A stretch of 64,000 nucleotides of DNA from Shewanella salipaludis. Its GTDB lineage: Bacteria > Pseudomonadota > Gammaproteobacteria > Enterobacterales > Shewanellaceae. Under the pieces are notes generated by a model that did not search any database, had not been told where the DNA came from, and saw nothing but the letters and a program-made list of their open reading frames with translations. The stretch covers positions 1 through 64,000 of the forward strand of contig NZ_JAAXYH010000006.1 in NCBI RefSeq assembly GCF_012911865.1. Reading direction: 5' to 3'. Below are positions 25,301 to 35,430 of this stretch, one piece after another (within the stretch, counting starts at the first letter, position 1; each line of letters begins with the position of its first letter). A program made the translations under genes and the position numbers.

Positions 25301-25744
25301 TTACTTCAGTTTCTGGGCGATGAGGTTATCCAGCGATAATTTGCCGGCTCCCTGGAGCGCCAGCGCCACAGTGATGGCGAGCAAGGCCAGGCCAAATTCA
25401 TAGCCGTTGTTGGCCAGGAATAAGCCGTTGCCGGCGTGGACGCTGAAGATGGCAATGACCATGGTTATTGCCAGTACCGCTGCGCTTGGTCTCACCAGGA
25501 ATCCCAGCAGCAACAAGAGACCGCCGAAAAATTCACTGCTGCCGGCCATCAGCGCCATCAGGTAGCCGGGTGTCAGTCCTATGGAGGCCATCCATTGGCC
25601 TGTGCCTTCCAGGCCGTAGCCACCGAACCAGCCGAACAGCTTCTGGGCGCCGTGGCCCATGAAGATGATGGCGACAGGGAGGCGCAGTGCTAAAGGTGCC
25701 CAGCCGGAGTTGCTGGTGACTAAGGTTGAAATGACTTTTTTCAT
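25301..25744 (-). CDS. DoxX family inner-membrane protein
   Basis: 147 residues, four membrane helices. The family marks are RLPVAIIFMGHGAQKLFGWFGGYG, GSSEFFGGLLLLLGFLVRPSA and the C-terminal FGLALLAITVALALQGAG. Such proteins are associated with redox or thiosulfate metabolism, but the function here is unknown. First gene of a doxX-pirin pair. Confidence 0.9.
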   Translation of the reverse strand: MKKVISTLVTSNSGWAPLALRLPVAIIFMGHGAQKLFGWFGGYGLEGTGQWMASIGLTPGYLMALMAGSSEFFGGLLLLLGFLVRPSAAVLAITMVIAIFSVHAGNGLFLANNGYEFGLALLAITVALALQGAGKLSLDNLIAQKLK

Positions 25745-25862
25745 GATCTTGCTCCAATGTTTGATTAAGTGTGATGCCGTAGCGGACGCTCAGTGACAGA
25801 GTGAGCTCCTGCGACTCGAAGCTCAGTCTATGCTTGACCCGGGTCGATAAAAATCGGAACAT

Positions 25863-25881
25863 TTTGATATGAATATTCAAA
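25863..25881. promoter_or_regulatory. Candidate LysR operator
   Basis: TTTGA-N9-TCAAA dyad 22 bases before the LysR gene and about 120 bases before doxX. It has the T-N11-A form of LysR-type sites and is placed for divergent control. Confidence 0.4.
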
Positions 25882-25903
25882 TTTTTTGAACAAAGGTGCC
25901 ATC

Positions 25904-26800
25904 ATGTATTCCGCCCTGAACCTGGATGCGCTGAGAGTGTTAGATGCTATTGATAAGAAAGGCAGTTTTTCTGCCGCTGCCGATGCCTTGTACAAGGTGC
26001 CTTCGGCCTTGACTTATACGGTGCAAAAGCTGGAGAGTGAGCTGGGGGCCAAACTTTTTGATCGCAGCGGTCAACGCGCGGTCCTGACCCAGGTGGGTCG
26101 CCTGGTGCTGACCCAGGGACGGGAGATCCTCGCGGCGACCACGCGTCTGGAGGAAGCCGTGCGGCAATTGGAGACAGGTTGGGAGCGGCGCTTGATTTTG
26201 GCCAAGGATACTGTGGTGCCGGACGCGCCGCTATTTGGCCTGGTCAGGGAGTTTTGCGAGCTGGGCAAGCAGATTGAACTTGAGCTCACCGAGGAGTCAC
26301 TCGGTGGCAGCTGGGATGCACTCTACAGCGGCCGGGTCGATATCGCCATAGGCGTAGGTGAGGACAGGCCCAAGGGACAATACCAGGTGCATAAGATGGC
26401 CGAGTTGAATTTCGTCTTCGCCATCAGCCCATCCCATCCGCTGGCACAGTCTGACGCCGTCATCTCCAGCGAGGCCCTGCTGCAGTTTCCCTCTGTGGTG
26501 GTGGCCGACAGCTCGAGATCCCTGCCGCAACGTTCATCCGGCCTGTTCGAGAGCCGCCAGGTTATCCGGGTGCCCAACATGCGCAGCAAGATAGAGGCGC
26601 AACAGGCCGGTGCCGGGGTGGGGTTCATCCCCAGGCATTTGATCGCCCAGGAGCTGGCGCAAGGCAGTCTGTTGGCCCGCGAGGTGGCGCTGCCACGGGC
26701 CCCGCAGGCGCTGTATGTTGCCTGGCGCAAGGACAATGACGCCAGGGCGCTGAACTGGTTTGCCAGCCGTTTGCCTACCCTGGACTGGGGGATAGACTAG
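25904..26800 (+). CDS. LysR-type transcriptional regulator
   Basis: 298 residues from ATG 25904 (AAAGG upstream); a longer frame starts at 25886. The N-terminal winged helix-turn-helix is LDALRVLDAIDKKGSFSAAADALYKVPSALTYTVQKLE, a typical LysR sequence, followed by an effector-binding domain (YSGRVDIAIGVGE, FAISPSHPLAQ, GVGFIPRHL). Divergent to doxX-pirin, so it is their probable regulator. Confidence 0.9.
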   Translation: MYSALNLDALRVLDAIDKKGSFSAAADALYKVPSALTYTVQKLESELGAKLFDRSGQRAVLTQVGRLVLTQGREILAATTRLEEAVRQLETGWERRLILAKDTVVPDAPLFGLVREFCELGKQIELELTEESLGGSWDALYSGRVDIAIGVGEDRPKGQYQVHKMAELNFVFAISPSHPLAQSDAVISSEALLQFPSVVVADSSRSLPQRSSGLFESRQVIRVPNMRSKIEAQQAGAGVGFIPRHLIAQELAQGSLLAREVALPRAPQALYVAWRKDNDARALNWFASRLPTLDWGID

Positions 26801-26805
26801 CTGAC

Positions 26806-28530
26806 TCAGCGCCTGTGGCTGGTATAGTAGACATGGGGAGCCAGGGGCTCGTCGAATAAACCTGCCTTGCCGACGAAGCTGATGAAGGCCCCTGGCAGGG
26901 TCAGAGACTCGAGCGGGTCTTGCCAGCGCGATGACAGCAATGCCTGGTAACCTTCCTTGCCGGCGGCTGTGTAGGCGCTGGACACCCCGACATAGTGGCT
27001 GTCATGGCAGACGCTATGCCATTCCTGCTCCCGCAGGATCTCCAGGCGGGTGATCCTCTGCCCCTGAACCCGGGTACCGTCATAATGAAACCTGAGGCCG
27101 TAGGTGTAGGGGAAACTGCCGGCACCCGTGCCCGTCACGCCGTTATTGGTGGCGCCATCTATGGCGGATTCCAATGCCTGGTACAGATAGAGTCCCTGAA
27201 TTTCATACTTGACCAGCGGCAGATCGAATGGCAGCAAGCCGCCGACCACATCGGCCAGGGTCAGCTCGCCCTGGTTGAGGGATTGGCGTACCCCGCCGGC
27301 ATTATGCAGGGCAAAATCGACTCGAGCGTCGAGCTCCTTGGCTTGGTGATACATGCTGTAACTCACCCAGGGGGCGATTTCGCTGCCGTGGGGAAGGTTC
27401 TTGCTCGGCAGCCGGGTGTGAACCAATTCCCTTGGGATGAAGGCCAGCACCTGATTTTCCAGGGCGTCCAGTGCCGGACGATACTCCTCGGCTATGGTCC
27501 TGGCGAGGGTCGCAGATTCGTCATCCCAGAGTATCCCAGGGTGTGCCCTGAGCCTGGCCGTTGCCGCGTCATGGTCGGCGCGCGTCACCCCGGCATCGCT
27601 GCTGAGCTTGAACTGGGTGTCCAGCATGAAGAAGTTGTTGCCCTCGAGACTCACAGCCTTACCCTGGGCATCGAAGCGGATCTCCGCCAGCCCCAGGGTC
27701 TCGGCATACTTGCCGGCATGCACTATCGGGGTGTGATTGACTGTTTCACCGTAGGGGATATGACTCAGGCCGAGGGTGCTGAAATCCCCCTGCAGGGTAT
27801 GGGTATGGCCGCCGACGATCAGGCTGATGCCATCGACCTCGGCCGCCAGGGTCCTGTCTTGATCCAGCCCTAAATGGCTGAGCACTATGATATGGTCTAT
27901 GCCATCGGCCTTGAGTTGCCTGACTGTGTTGGCCGTGGTGACTATGGCGTTGGCAAAGTGGGTGTCGGCATCGGGCCTGGCGATCAGCTTCATCTGATCC
28001 AGGGTGATGCCTATGATCGCCAGCGTCCTGTCATGGAAGGGCCTGAGCAGCACCTTGGCGGTCCGGCTCTGCTCCTGATAGTCGAACAGCATGGGATGGT
28101 CCCTGAGTTTGCCGGGCTTATGGCTGTCTTCCTGGCTCAGGTCCATGTTACCGGCCAGCACGGGAAAATCGACACGATTCAAAAAGGCCTGCACCGGACT
28201 GTTGCCCGCGTCTATCTCATGATTGCCCAGCACCATGGCATCGGGTTTGAGCAGGTTCAGCAAATGGGCATTGGCGGCGCCCTGAAATTCACGAAAATAC
28301 AAGGTGCCCTGAAAACTGTCGCCCCCGTGAAGGAAGAGAAACTCGCAGCCCTTGGCTTCGGCATTCTTTCGGGCGCGCGCTATCTGAAATCCGAGCCTGG
28401 CGTAGCCACCGCTGCGGCTCTGGAGCTGTAACGTCTTGCCCCCTTCATTCAGGCTGAATTGTACCCGGCTGGGCTCGAAATTGGAGTGAGTATCATTGAT
28501 GTGAGCGAGCATTAAACTGTAGTTGCTCAT
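26806..28530 (-). CDS. 5'-nucleotidase/UDP-sugar hydrolase family, no signal peptide
   Basis: 574 residues from ATG 28530 with GGAGG ahead. The calcineurin-like half (1-330) has HINDTHSNFEP, FLHGGDSFQG, LGNHEIDAG, IVLSHLGLDQD and VGGHTHT, the metal ligands of the UshA/CpdB group. The C-terminal nucleotide-binding half has HNAGGVRQSLNQGELTLADV and PFDLPLVKYEIQG. UshA-type enzymes normally carry a signal peptide; here the protein begins directly with the first metal motif (residues 9-14), so a cytoplasmic site is predicted unless the real start is missed. Substrate unknown. Confidence 0.85.
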   Translation of the reverse strand: MSNYSLMLAHINDTHSNFEPSRVQFSLNEGGKTLQLQSRSGGYARLGFQIARARKNAEAKGCEFLFLHGGDSFQGTLYFREFQGAANAHLLNLLKPDAMVLGNHEIDAGNSPVQAFLNRVDFPVLAGNMDLSQEDSHKPGKLRDHPMLFDYQEQSRTAKVLLRPFHDRTLAIIGITLDQMKLIARPDADTHFANAIVTTANTVRQLKADGIDHIIVLSHLGLDQDRTLAAEVDGISLIVGGHTHTLQGDFSTLGLSHIPYGETVNHTPIVHAGKYAETLGLAEIRFDAQGKAVSLEGNNFFMLDTQFKLSSDAGVTRADHDAATARLRAHPGILWDDESATLARTIAEEYRPALDALENQVLAFIPRELVHTRLPSKNLPHGSEIAPWVSYSMYHQAKELDARVDFALHNAGGVRQSLNQGELTLADVVGGLLPFDLPLVKYEIQGLYLYQALESAIDGATNNGVTGTGAGSFPYTYGLRFHYDGTRVQGQRITRLEILREQEWHSVCHDSHYVGVSSAYTAAGKEGYQALLSSRWQDPLESLTLPGAFISFVGKAGLFDEPLAPHVYYTSHRR

Positions 28531-28601
28531 GTGCGTCCTCCTGACCACGGCCGGCACCTGCCGGCGATAAACAATAGTGCGGGGGATGGCAGCCCGTCGA
28601 T

Positions 28602-29690
28602 TCAGTCCTGGGGGCTGGCATCGTCGGCCGTCGATTCGAAATCGCCGTCGGCGGATAATCGAATGCCTTTCTGTTCCATCCTGCGGGTCCATAATCTGCG
28701 AGCCAGCTGTTGCATGTCGGTGACCAGATCGTTGCTATCGACTATCTCCAGTCCCAACATGGATTCTATTATGTCTTCCTGGGTCACTATTCCCTGACTG
28801 CTGCCGTATTCATCGACCACCATGGCGATCTGGGTGTTGCGTTTAATCATGAGTTCGAACAGCGGGAGGATCTTCGCCGTCTCCGGCACTACCACCAGGC
28901 TATTCTTGAGCAGGCCTATGGGCTCATCCGGGCTGTAGCGCTCGGCCAGCAGGATATCCGTGCGGTTTACATAGCCTATGATGTCGTCATGATCTTCGTC
29001 ATAAACAGGGATGCGGGAAAATGGCTTATCCATATATTGCCGCACGAACTCATGCTGAGTCAGGCCCACCGGCAGGGAGAACATCACGGTTCTCGGGGTC
29101 ATGATGGCGGTGACCGGCATGTCCCTGACGGTCAGCATCTGGGTGAGGATCTTGGACTCCTGCTCGTCCAGTTCACCGGATTCCAGCCCCAGGCGGGCGA
29201 GGGCACTCATCTCCTGGCGGATATAGTGGCCCTCATCGCCCTTGCCAAGCAGCCTTGTTACCCGCAGCGACATCCACACCAGGGGGCGGGACAGGGTGGT
29301 CATCCACTTGAGGGCGACCGACACGGCCGGTGCCAGGCTGCGCCAATAATTGGCTCCCAGGGTTTTGGGAATGATTTCCGAGAAAAACAAGATGATGAAG
29401 GTCAACACCCCGGAGAAGACTCCCAACAGCTCGTCGCCGAATACGTGGGAGGCCTGGGCACCGGCGACGGCTGCGCCGACGGTATGGGCTATGGTGTTGA
29501 TAGTCAGTATGGCAACCAGCGGGGCTTCCACATTGTCTTTTTGCTTGCTGAGGCGTTTGGCCGCCTTGGGGTGGGACTGAGCCAGGCTGGCAATATAGCT
29601 GGGAGTAACAGACAAGAGCACGGCTTCAAACACGCTGCACAGAAAAGACACTGCGACGGCAACAAACACTATGATGATGAGGGTTAACAT
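28602..29690 (-). CDS. CNNM/CorB-type membrane protein with CBS pair
   Basis: 362 residues. An N-terminal CNNM domain of about four membrane helices (first: LTLIIIVFVAVAVSFLCSVFEAVLLS) includes the FFSEIIPKTLGANY signature. It is followed by two CBS domains (from about 200: VTAIMTPRTVMFSLP, YVNRTDILLAER, and GIVTQEDIIESMLGLEI). The CorC/HlyC C-terminal domain of longer relatives is absent; the tail is charged. Family members transport or sense magnesium; no direct evidence here. Confidence 0.9.
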   Translation of the reverse strand: MLTLIIIVFVAVAVSFLCSVFEAVLLSVTPSYIASLAQSHPKAAKRLSKQKDNVEAPLVAILTINTIAHTVGAAVAGAQASHVFGDELLGVFSGVLTFIILFFSEIIPKTLGANYWRSLAPAVSVALKWMTTLSRPLVWMSLRVTRLLGKGDEGHYIRQEMSALARLGLESGELDEQESKILTQMLTVRDMPVTAIMTPRTVMFSLPVGLTQHEFVRQYMDKPFSRIPVYDEDHDDIIGYVNRTDILLAERYSPDEPIGLLKNSLVVVPETAKILPLFELMIKRNTQIAMVVDEYGSSQGIVTQEDIIESMLGLEIVDSNDLVTDMQQLARRLWTRRMEQKGIRLSADGDFESTADDASPQD

Positions 29691-29798
29691 AAAAGTGGGT
29701 TTACAATTCCATACTTAGGGACAACGGTGACCCGGGGCAATTCTACCACAGTTTGTCGCCCGGCTTATAAATCTTTAGCCGTGGCCGCTGCCGCTGGC

Positions 29799-29823
29799 TA
29801 TAATCCCTCAGCCTCTGTATAAT
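29799..29823 (+). promoter_or_regulatory. Two TATAAT hexamers before rlmN
   Basis: Perfect TATAAT at 29799-29804 and 29818-29823, 42-66 bases upstream of rlmN, probable -10 elements of the rlmN-pilW-rodZ operon; no strong -35 is seen with either. Confidence 0.45.
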
Positions 29824-29864
29824 TTGCCGCCCTGTTGGCAGGTTTTAGGTGTTGAGGTTAGGCA

Positions 29865-30986
29865 ATGAGTGAAAAAAAGATCAATTTATTAGACCTTGAT
29901 CGTAAGGCAATGAGAGCGTTATTCGCTGATATGGGTGAAAAACCTTTCCGCGCCGATCAGCTAATGAAATGGCTTTATCATTTCGGTGTCAGTGACTTCG
30001 AAGAAATGACCAATATCAACAAAGTGTTGCGCCAGAAGCTGGCGGCACGTTGTGAAGTGGTTGCACCGGAAATTTCCAAGTACCAAAAATCCGAAGATGG
30101 CACCATCAAGTTTGCCATCAATGTGGGCAATGGCCAGGAAGTGGAGACTGTTTACATTCCGGAAGATGACAGGGCGACCCTGTGTGTCTCATCCCAGGTC
30201 GGCTGCGCACTGGAATGTACCTTCTGCTCTACCGCCCAGCAGGGATTCAACCGTAACCTGTCTGTGTCGGAAATTGTCGGTCAGATCTGGCGGGTATCGC
30301 ATTTCCTCGGCTTCCAGAAAGAAACGGGTGAACGTCCCATCTCCAACGTGGTGATGATGGGCATGGGCGAGCCCTTGCTCAACCTCGCCAACGTGATCCC
30401 CGCCATGGACATCATGCTGGACGATTTCGGTTTCAGCCTGTCCAAGCGCCGCGTGACCCTGTCGACCTCGGGCGTGGTGCCTGCATTGGATAAACTCGGC
30501 GATGCCATAGATGTGGCATTGGCCGTCAGTATTCATGCGCCCAACGATGAGCTGCGCGACATCCTGGTGCCTGTCAACAAGAAGTACCCGCTGCAGACGT
30601 TCCTCACCAGCATACGTGGCTATCTGGCCAAGTCCAACGCCAACCGCGGCCGGGTGACTGTGGAGTATGTGATGTTGGATCACATCAACGACAGCACAGA
30701 TCAGGCCCATGAATTGGCGCAGTTGATGAAGGACACCCCTTGTAAGATCAATCTGATCCCTTTCAATCCCTATCCTGGCTCGCCCTATGGCCGCTCATCC
30801 AACTCACGCATCGACCGTTTCTCCAAGGTGCTGATGGAATATGGCCTGACAGTGATAGTGCGCAAGACCCGTGGTGATGATATCGACGCCGCCTGTGGTC
30901 AGTTGGCCGGGGATATTCGTGACAGAACCAAGCGTCTGGCGAAAAAACGCATGCAAGATAACCAGATTTCGGTCACAATGGATTAA
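29865..30986 (+). CDS. rlmN: Dual-specificity 23S rRNA/tRNA adenine C2 methyltransferase
   Basis: 373 residues, radical-SAM enzyme that methylates C2 of A2503 in 23S rRNA and A37 of some tRNAs. The cluster motif CALECTFC has C114, C118 and C121, and the accessory methyl-carrier cysteine C344 lies in [10 protein letters not shown]. Other blocks are [23 protein letters not shown] and [10 protein letters not shown]. First gene of the conserved block with pilW and rodZ. Confidence 0.97.
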   Translation: MSEKKINLLDLDRKAMRALFADMGEKPFRADQLMKWLYHFGVSDFEEMTNINKVLRQKLAARCEVVAPEISKYQKSEDGTIKFAINVGNGQEVETVYIPEDDRATLCVSSQVGCALECTFCSTAQQGFNRNLSVSEIVGQIWRVSHFLGFQKETGERPISNVVMMGMGEPLLNLANVIPAMDIMLDDFGFSLSKRRVTLSTSGVVPALDKLGDAIDVALAVSIHAPNDELRDILVPVNKKYPLQTFLTSIRGYLAKSNANRGRVTVEYVMLDHINDSTDQAHELAQLMKDTPCKINLIPFNPYPGSPYGRSSNSRIDRFSKVLMEYGLTVIVRKTRGDDIDAACGQLAGDIRDRTKRLAKKRMQDNQISVTMD

Positions 30987-31032
30987 CTGTTTGTTTGCAT
31001 TCTCTTTGTTCACATCGAATATAGGCTCGCCC

Positions 31033-31821
31033 ATGAAGCATGGATTGCCAGGTTTAGCGTTACTCTTTTGCGTGACTTTGCTGAGCACCGGCTGTGTCAC
31101 TGAACGTACCTATACGGGCACAGACACGCCTGTGTCGGAACGTAAACTGGACAAGGTAGCGGCGGCAAGGGAGCGGGTGCAGCTCGGTCTGACCTACCTT
31201 AACCGCGGCAATAGCGAACAGGCGAAATATAATCTCGACAGGGCGCTGGAATATGCGCCCGAACTGGAAGATGTGCATGTCGCCCTGGCGTATTATTACC
31301 AGACAGTGGGCGATCTGATCCGCACCGAAGAGTCTTATAACAGGGCGACCAGCAGCAAGGATGCCAGTGGCGACTCCATGAATAACTTCGGGGTGTTCCT
31401 ATGTCAGCAGAAGCAGTATGACAGGGCCGAGAAGTTATTCCTGGCCGCCATTGAAATGCCCAAGTATACCCGTACCGCATCCAGCTATGAAAATCTTGGC
31501 ATTTGCAGCCGGGACGCAGGTCAGGTAGAAAAAGCGCGACACTATTTTGAGATAGCGTTAAAGTATGATCCGAGACGACAAGTTTCATTACTCGAGCTCG
31601 CCGAACTCGAATTAGAGCAAGGTGAACTGACCGCCGCCCGTGCCCAGATGGCACGTTATCATGCGGTGACGGCGCAGACACCAGAGAGTTTGGCACTCGC
31701 CATTCACATAGAGCAGGCGCTGAAGGATGATGCCGCGGCAAGAAGGTTTGGTATTTTACTGCTTGCCAAGTTCCCCGCATCACTTCAAGCCAAGCAATAC
31801 AGAGCTAATTTGCACCAATGA
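31033..31821 (+). CDS. pilW: Type IV pilus biogenesis lipoprotein PilW (PilF)
   Basis: 262 residues from ATG 31033. Signal peptide with lipobox LSTGC (C21), then about six TPR repeats (VQLGLTYLNRGNSEQAKYNLDRALEYAP, VHVALAYYYQTVGDLIRTEESY, NNFGVFLCQQKQYDRAEKLFLAA). PilW/PilF places and stabilises the PilQ secretin in the outer membrane. The stop overlaps the rodZ start (ATGA). Confidence 0.93.
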   Translation: MKHGLPGLALLFCVTLLSTGCVTERTYTGTDTPVSERKLDKVAAARERVQLGLTYLNRGNSEQAKYNLDRALEYAPELEDVHVALAYYYQTVGDLIRTEESYNRATSSKDASGDSMNNFGVFLCQQKQYDRAEKLFLAAIEMPKYTRTASSYENLGICSRDAGQVEKARHYFEIALKYDPRRQVSLLELAELELEQGELTAARAQMARYHAVTAQTPESLALAIHIEQALKDDAAARRFGILLLAKFPASLQAKQYRANLHQ

Positions 31822-32840
31822 CAGATAAACACACAGATGTGCACAAGGATGATGCCCAAGACAAAGATTCGGCTCAGCAGATAACCCTGGGACAACTGCT
31901 GAAAACAGCCAGGGAAAACAAGGGTCTAAGCATTGACGATGTGGCTTTTAAACTGAATCTGCGGCCATGTATGGTACGGGATATCGAAGCCGATAACTTC
32001 GCCAATATTTCCTCCCCGACCTATGTGCGCGGTTACGCCAAAAATTTCGCCCGCCTGGTGGAGGCCGACAAGCAGGAGCTCGAAGCCTGTCTGCAACGTC
32101 AGGCACCTCAGGTTACCGAGCCTGTGATGCAAAGTTTTTCCCGCAAGACCACCCACGAGGCCCGCGACAGCCGGCTGATGCTGGTGACCTATCTGGTCAT
32201 ATTTGCCCTGTTGGCACTCCTGGTGCTCTGGTGGGTGCAGAAGTCGTCACTGACGACAGACATAGACTTCTCCAAACCTACCATGGAAGAAATTGCCGCC
32301 GCCGAGCAGGCCAAGGCACGGGAAGCCTCTTTTTCTGCGCTGGAGGCTAGCAGCGAAATGCATTCGGGTCAGGGCGGCACGCTTGCTATCACCACTGAGC
32401 CCATTGCCACAGACCCCATTACCGCAGAACCCGACACAGCAGTGTCCCTGGTTTCGGCACCTGTGACACAGAGACAAACGCCCCGGAACCCGGCGTTGGC
32501 GGATGACGGCCAGGCAAGCCAACATGTTCAAGACAGCGCCCATGCCATCGGCGAGCCGGAGGCGCAGGATAATAGTGCCAGCCAGGCAGAGACGGCATCG
32601 ACCCTGACTATCGTCCTCAGCGGTGACTGCTGGCTCAATATCAAGGATGCGAGCGGCAAGACCCTGGTCGATGGGGTCAAGAGTCCAAGTGATGAACTCA
32701 AGCTGAGTGGCCGTGCCCCCTTTAAGGTGATCCTGGGCGCGCCGCAAACAGCCATAATGCATTTCAATGGGCAGAGCGTCAGCCTGGCGGCGTTTCCTGC
32801 CGGCCGCGTGGCACGTCTGACCCTGCCGCAAACCGAATAA
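31818..32840 (+). CDS. rodZ: Cytoskeletal protein RodZ
   Basis: 340 residues. A cytoplasmic helix-turn-helix domain (about 25-100; TLGQLLKTARENKGLSIDDVAFKL, YVRGYAKNFARLV) binds MreB. One membrane helix follows (about 119-141), then a low-complexity Thr/Ala-rich periplasmic stretch and the C-terminal beta domain (LTIVLSGDCWLNIKDASGKTLVDG). RodZ links MreB to the elongasome and keeps rod shape. It overlaps pilW by four bases and precedes ispG, as in many gamma-proteobacteria. Confidence 0.95.
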   Translation: MTDKHTDVHKDDAQDKDSAQQITLGQLLKTARENKGLSIDDVAFKLNLRPCMVRDIEADNFANISSPTYVRGYAKNFARLVEADKQELEACLQRQAPQVTEPVMQSFSRKTTHEARDSRLMLVTYLVIFALLALLVLWWVQKSSLTTDIDFSKPTMEEIAAAEQAKAREASFSALEASSEMHSGQGGTLAITTEPIATDPITAEPDTAVSLVSAPVTQRQTPRNPALADDGQASQHVQDSAHAIGEPEAQDNSASQAETASTLTIVLSGDCWLNIKDASGKTLVDGVKSPSDELKLSGRAPFKVILGAPQTAIMHFNGQSVSLAAFPAGRVARLTLPQTE

Positions 32841-32877
32841 CGATTGCCCGTCAAAACGAGTAGTAGAGTAGAATCCT

Positions 32878-33993
32878 ATGTACAACGAATCTCCCATCAT
32901 CAGACGTCAATCCAGCCGCATCTATGTCGGTAAGGTGCCCATAGGCGACGGTGCTCCCATAGCAGTGCAGTCTATGACCAACACCAAGACCACGGATGTT
33001 GACGCCACTGTGGCGCAGATCCGGGCGCTGGAAAAAGTCGGCGCCGACATAGTCCGAGTCTCGGTGCCGACCATGGATGCCGCCGAGGCCTTCAAGATCA
33101 TCAAACAGTCGGTGAATGTGCCGCTGGTGGCCGATATCCACTTCGATTACCGCATCGCCCTCAAAGTCGCCGAATACGGTGTCGATTGTCTGAGGATCAA
33201 CCCGGGCAACATAGGCAATGAAGCGCGCATCCGCAGCGTGGTGGAGTGCGCCCGTGACAAGAATATTCCTATCCGCATAGGGGTCAACGGCGGTTCATTG
33301 GAAAAAGATCTGATGGATAAGTACCGCGAGCCGACGCCGCAGGCGCTGCTGGAATCGGCGATGCGCCATGTGGATATTCTCGATCGTTTGAACTTCGATC
33401 AGTTCAAGGTCAGCGTCAAGGCCTCCGACGTGTTCCTGGCCGTCGAGTCTTACCGCCTGCTGGCCAAGCAAATACGTCAGCCGCTGCACCTGGGGATCAC
33501 CGAGGCGGGTGGCGCCCGCGCCGGTGCCGTCAAGTCGGCCGTCGGTCTGGGCATGTTGCTCGCCGAAGGCATAGGCGACACCCTGCGCATCTCGCTGGCG
33601 GCCGATCCCGTCGAAGAGATCAAGGTCGGTTTCGACATCTTGAAATCCCTGCGCATTCGCAGCCGTGGTATCAACTTCATCGCCTGTCCGTCATGCTCGC
33701 GCCAGGAGTTCGATGTCATCAGCACAGTCAATGAGCTGGAGCGCCGCCTCGAAGATGTGACCACGGCCATGGACGTGTCCATCATAGGTTGCGTGGTCAA
33801 TGGTCCGGGTGAAGCCCTGGTGTCCCACATAGGGCTGACGGGAGGCCATAACAAGAGCGGTTATTACGACGAAGGCGAGCGTCAGAAAGAGCGTTTCGAT
33901 AACGACAATCTGGTGGATTCGCTGGAAACCAAGATCCGCGCCAAGGCCAGCATGATGGCCAATCGCATTCCAGTGCAAGACCAAACCGAATAG
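32878..33993 (+). CDS. ispG: 4-hydroxy-3-methylbut-2-enyl diphosphate synthase
   Basis: 371 residues; the iron-sulfur enzyme of the MEP isoprenoid pathway that converts MEcPP to HMBPP. TIM-barrel part: [47 protein letters not shown]. The [4Fe-4S] cysteines lie in [14 protein letters not shown] and in [12 protein letters not shown]. Length and motifs match E. coli IspG. Confidence 0.97.
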   Translation: MYNESPIIRRQSSRIYVGKVPIGDGAPIAVQSMTNTKTTDVDATVAQIRALEKVGADIVRVSVPTMDAAEAFKIIKQSVNVPLVADIHFDYRIALKVAEYGVDCLRINPGNIGNEARIRSVVECARDKNIPIRIGVNGGSLEKDLMDKYREPTPQALLESAMRHVDILDRLNFDQFKVSVKASDVFLAVESYRLLAKQIRQPLHLGITEAGGARAGAVKSAVGLGMLLAEGIGDTLRISLAADPVEEIKVGFDILKSLRIRSRGINFIACPSCSRQEFDVISTVNELERRLEDVTTAMDVSIIGCVVNGPGEALVSHIGLTGGHNKSGYYDEGERQKERFDNDNLVDSLETKIRAKASMMANRIPVQDQTE

Positions 33994-34064
33994 CGGCTGT
34001 TACCGCCAGGCACCTGTGCCGGTTGCCGTTTCGGTACCGCCGGTTTCAGTCTGGATAGCCAGTT

Positions 34065-34092
34065 TTGCGTTTAAGGCCGAAGCGCCTATAAT
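34065..34092 (+). promoter_or_regulatory. Probable hisS promoter
   Basis: TTGCGT (34065-34070) and perfect TATAAT (34087-34092) with a 16-base spacer, 47 bases before the GTG of hisS. Confidence 0.55.
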
Positions 34093-34138
34093 GCGGGACG
34101 TTTTTTATCAATTTACGTGAAACGGACGAGTCGACACA

Positions 34139-35413
34139 GTGGCAAAACAGATCCAAGCGATTCGCGGAATGAATGACATTCTGCCTACCCAAAGCCCTCT
34201 ATGGCAAAAACTTGAAGGTGTCCTGCGCTCGACCGTGAGCGCCTATGGTTACAGCGAAATTCGCACCCCCATAGTGGAAAGTACCGACCTTTTCAAACGC
34301 TCAATTGGTGAAGTCACTGATATCGTTGAAAAAGAAATGTACACCTTCGAGGACCGCAACGGTGACAGCCTGACCCTGAGGCCCGAAGGCACGGCGTCGA
34401 CTGTACGCGCAGGTAACGAGCATGGTTTGCTCTACAACCAGGAGCAGCGTCTGTGGTACATGGGCCCCATGTTCCGCCACGAGCGCCCCCAGAAGGGCCG
34501 CTATCGTCAGTTTCACCAATTCGGTGTCGAAGTCTATGGCATAGGCACCCCGGACATAGATGCCGAAGTGCTGATGTTGTCGGCCCGTTTGTGGCAGAAA
34601 CTCGGTATCAGCGAGCATGTCACCCTGGAGCTCAACACCCTGGGCGATCCTGCCGAGCGCAGCGCCTACCGTGATGCCTTGGTGGGTTTCCTGGAGCAAC
34701 ATAAAGACAGGTTGGATGAAGACAGTCGGCGTCGCATGTACAGCAACCCGTTGCGGGTGCTGGATTCGAAAGACGCCGGCGTGCAAGCCCTGCTGGCCGA
34801 TGCTCCCGCCTTGATGGACTATCTGGGTGAAGAGTCCCGTGGTCATTTTTCACAATTGCGTGAACTCCTGGACGCCGTTGGCATCCAATACAAGATTAAT
34901 CCGCGGCTGGTACGTGGGTTGGACTATTACAACCGTACTGTTTTTGAATGGGTGACCACGAGTCTGGGTTCTCAGGGCACTGTGCTTGCCGGTGGCCGTT
35001 ACGACGGTTTAGTCGGTCAGCTGGGCGGTAAAGATACCCCGGCCGTCGGCTTCGCCATGGGGCTGGAGCGCATCGTCTTGCTGCTGGAGACCCTGGAATT
35101 GAATCTGGACTTGCCGGCCGAGGTCGATGTCTATGTGACCGCCATGGGGGATAATTGCCGCATCGAAGCCATCAAGCTGGCCGAAGTGCTGCGTGATGCC
35201 TTGCCTGAACTCAGTGTGATGAGTCATTGTGGCGGCGGCAATTTCAAGAAGCAGATTAAGCGGGCCGACAAGAGCGGCGCGGCCATCGTCATCATCCTAG
35301 GCGAAGACGAGCTGGCGAATAATCGGGTCGCGGTAAAGCCTTTGCGCAATGACAGTGAACAACAAATAGTGTCCAGAGATGAGTTGGTCTCTTTTCTGGC
35401 AGGACTTAGCTAA
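34139..35413 (+). CDS. hisS: Histidyl-tRNA synthetase
   Basis: 424 residues, class II synthetase charging tRNA-His. Start GTG 34139, giving [16 protein letters not shown], the usual N-terminus. Motif 2 ([21 protein letters not shown]), the HisRS signatures [14 protein letters not shown] and [14 protein letters not shown], motif 3 GFAMGLERI and a C-terminal anticodon domain are all present. Confidence 0.97.
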   Translation: MAKQIQAIRGMNDILPTQSPLWQKLEGVLRSTVSAYGYSEIRTPIVESTDLFKRSIGEVTDIVEKEMYTFEDRNGDSLTLRPEGTASTVRAGNEHGLLYNQEQRLWYMGPMFRHERPQKGRYRQFHQFGVEVYGIGTPDIDAEVLMLSARLWQKLGISEHVTLELNTLGDPAERSAYRDALVGFLEQHKDRLDEDSRRRMYSNPLRVLDSKDAGVQALLADAPALMDYLGEESRGHFSQLRELLDAVGIQYKINPRLVRGLDYYNRTVFEWVTTSLGSQGTVLAGGRYDGLVGQLGGKDTPAVGFAMGLERIVLLLETLELNLDLPAEVDVYVTAMGDNCRIEAIKLAEVLRDALPELSVMSHCGGGNFKKQIKRADKSGAAIVIILGEDELANNRVAVKPLRNDSEQQIVSRDELVSFLAGLS

Positions 35414-35430
35414 CTAAAGGGGACGTGCGC

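Noticed and set aside
28710..29687. A 325-residue plus-strand frame across the CNNM gene
   Set aside because: Antisense of a membrane-protein gene, with low-complexity GQH-rich translation.
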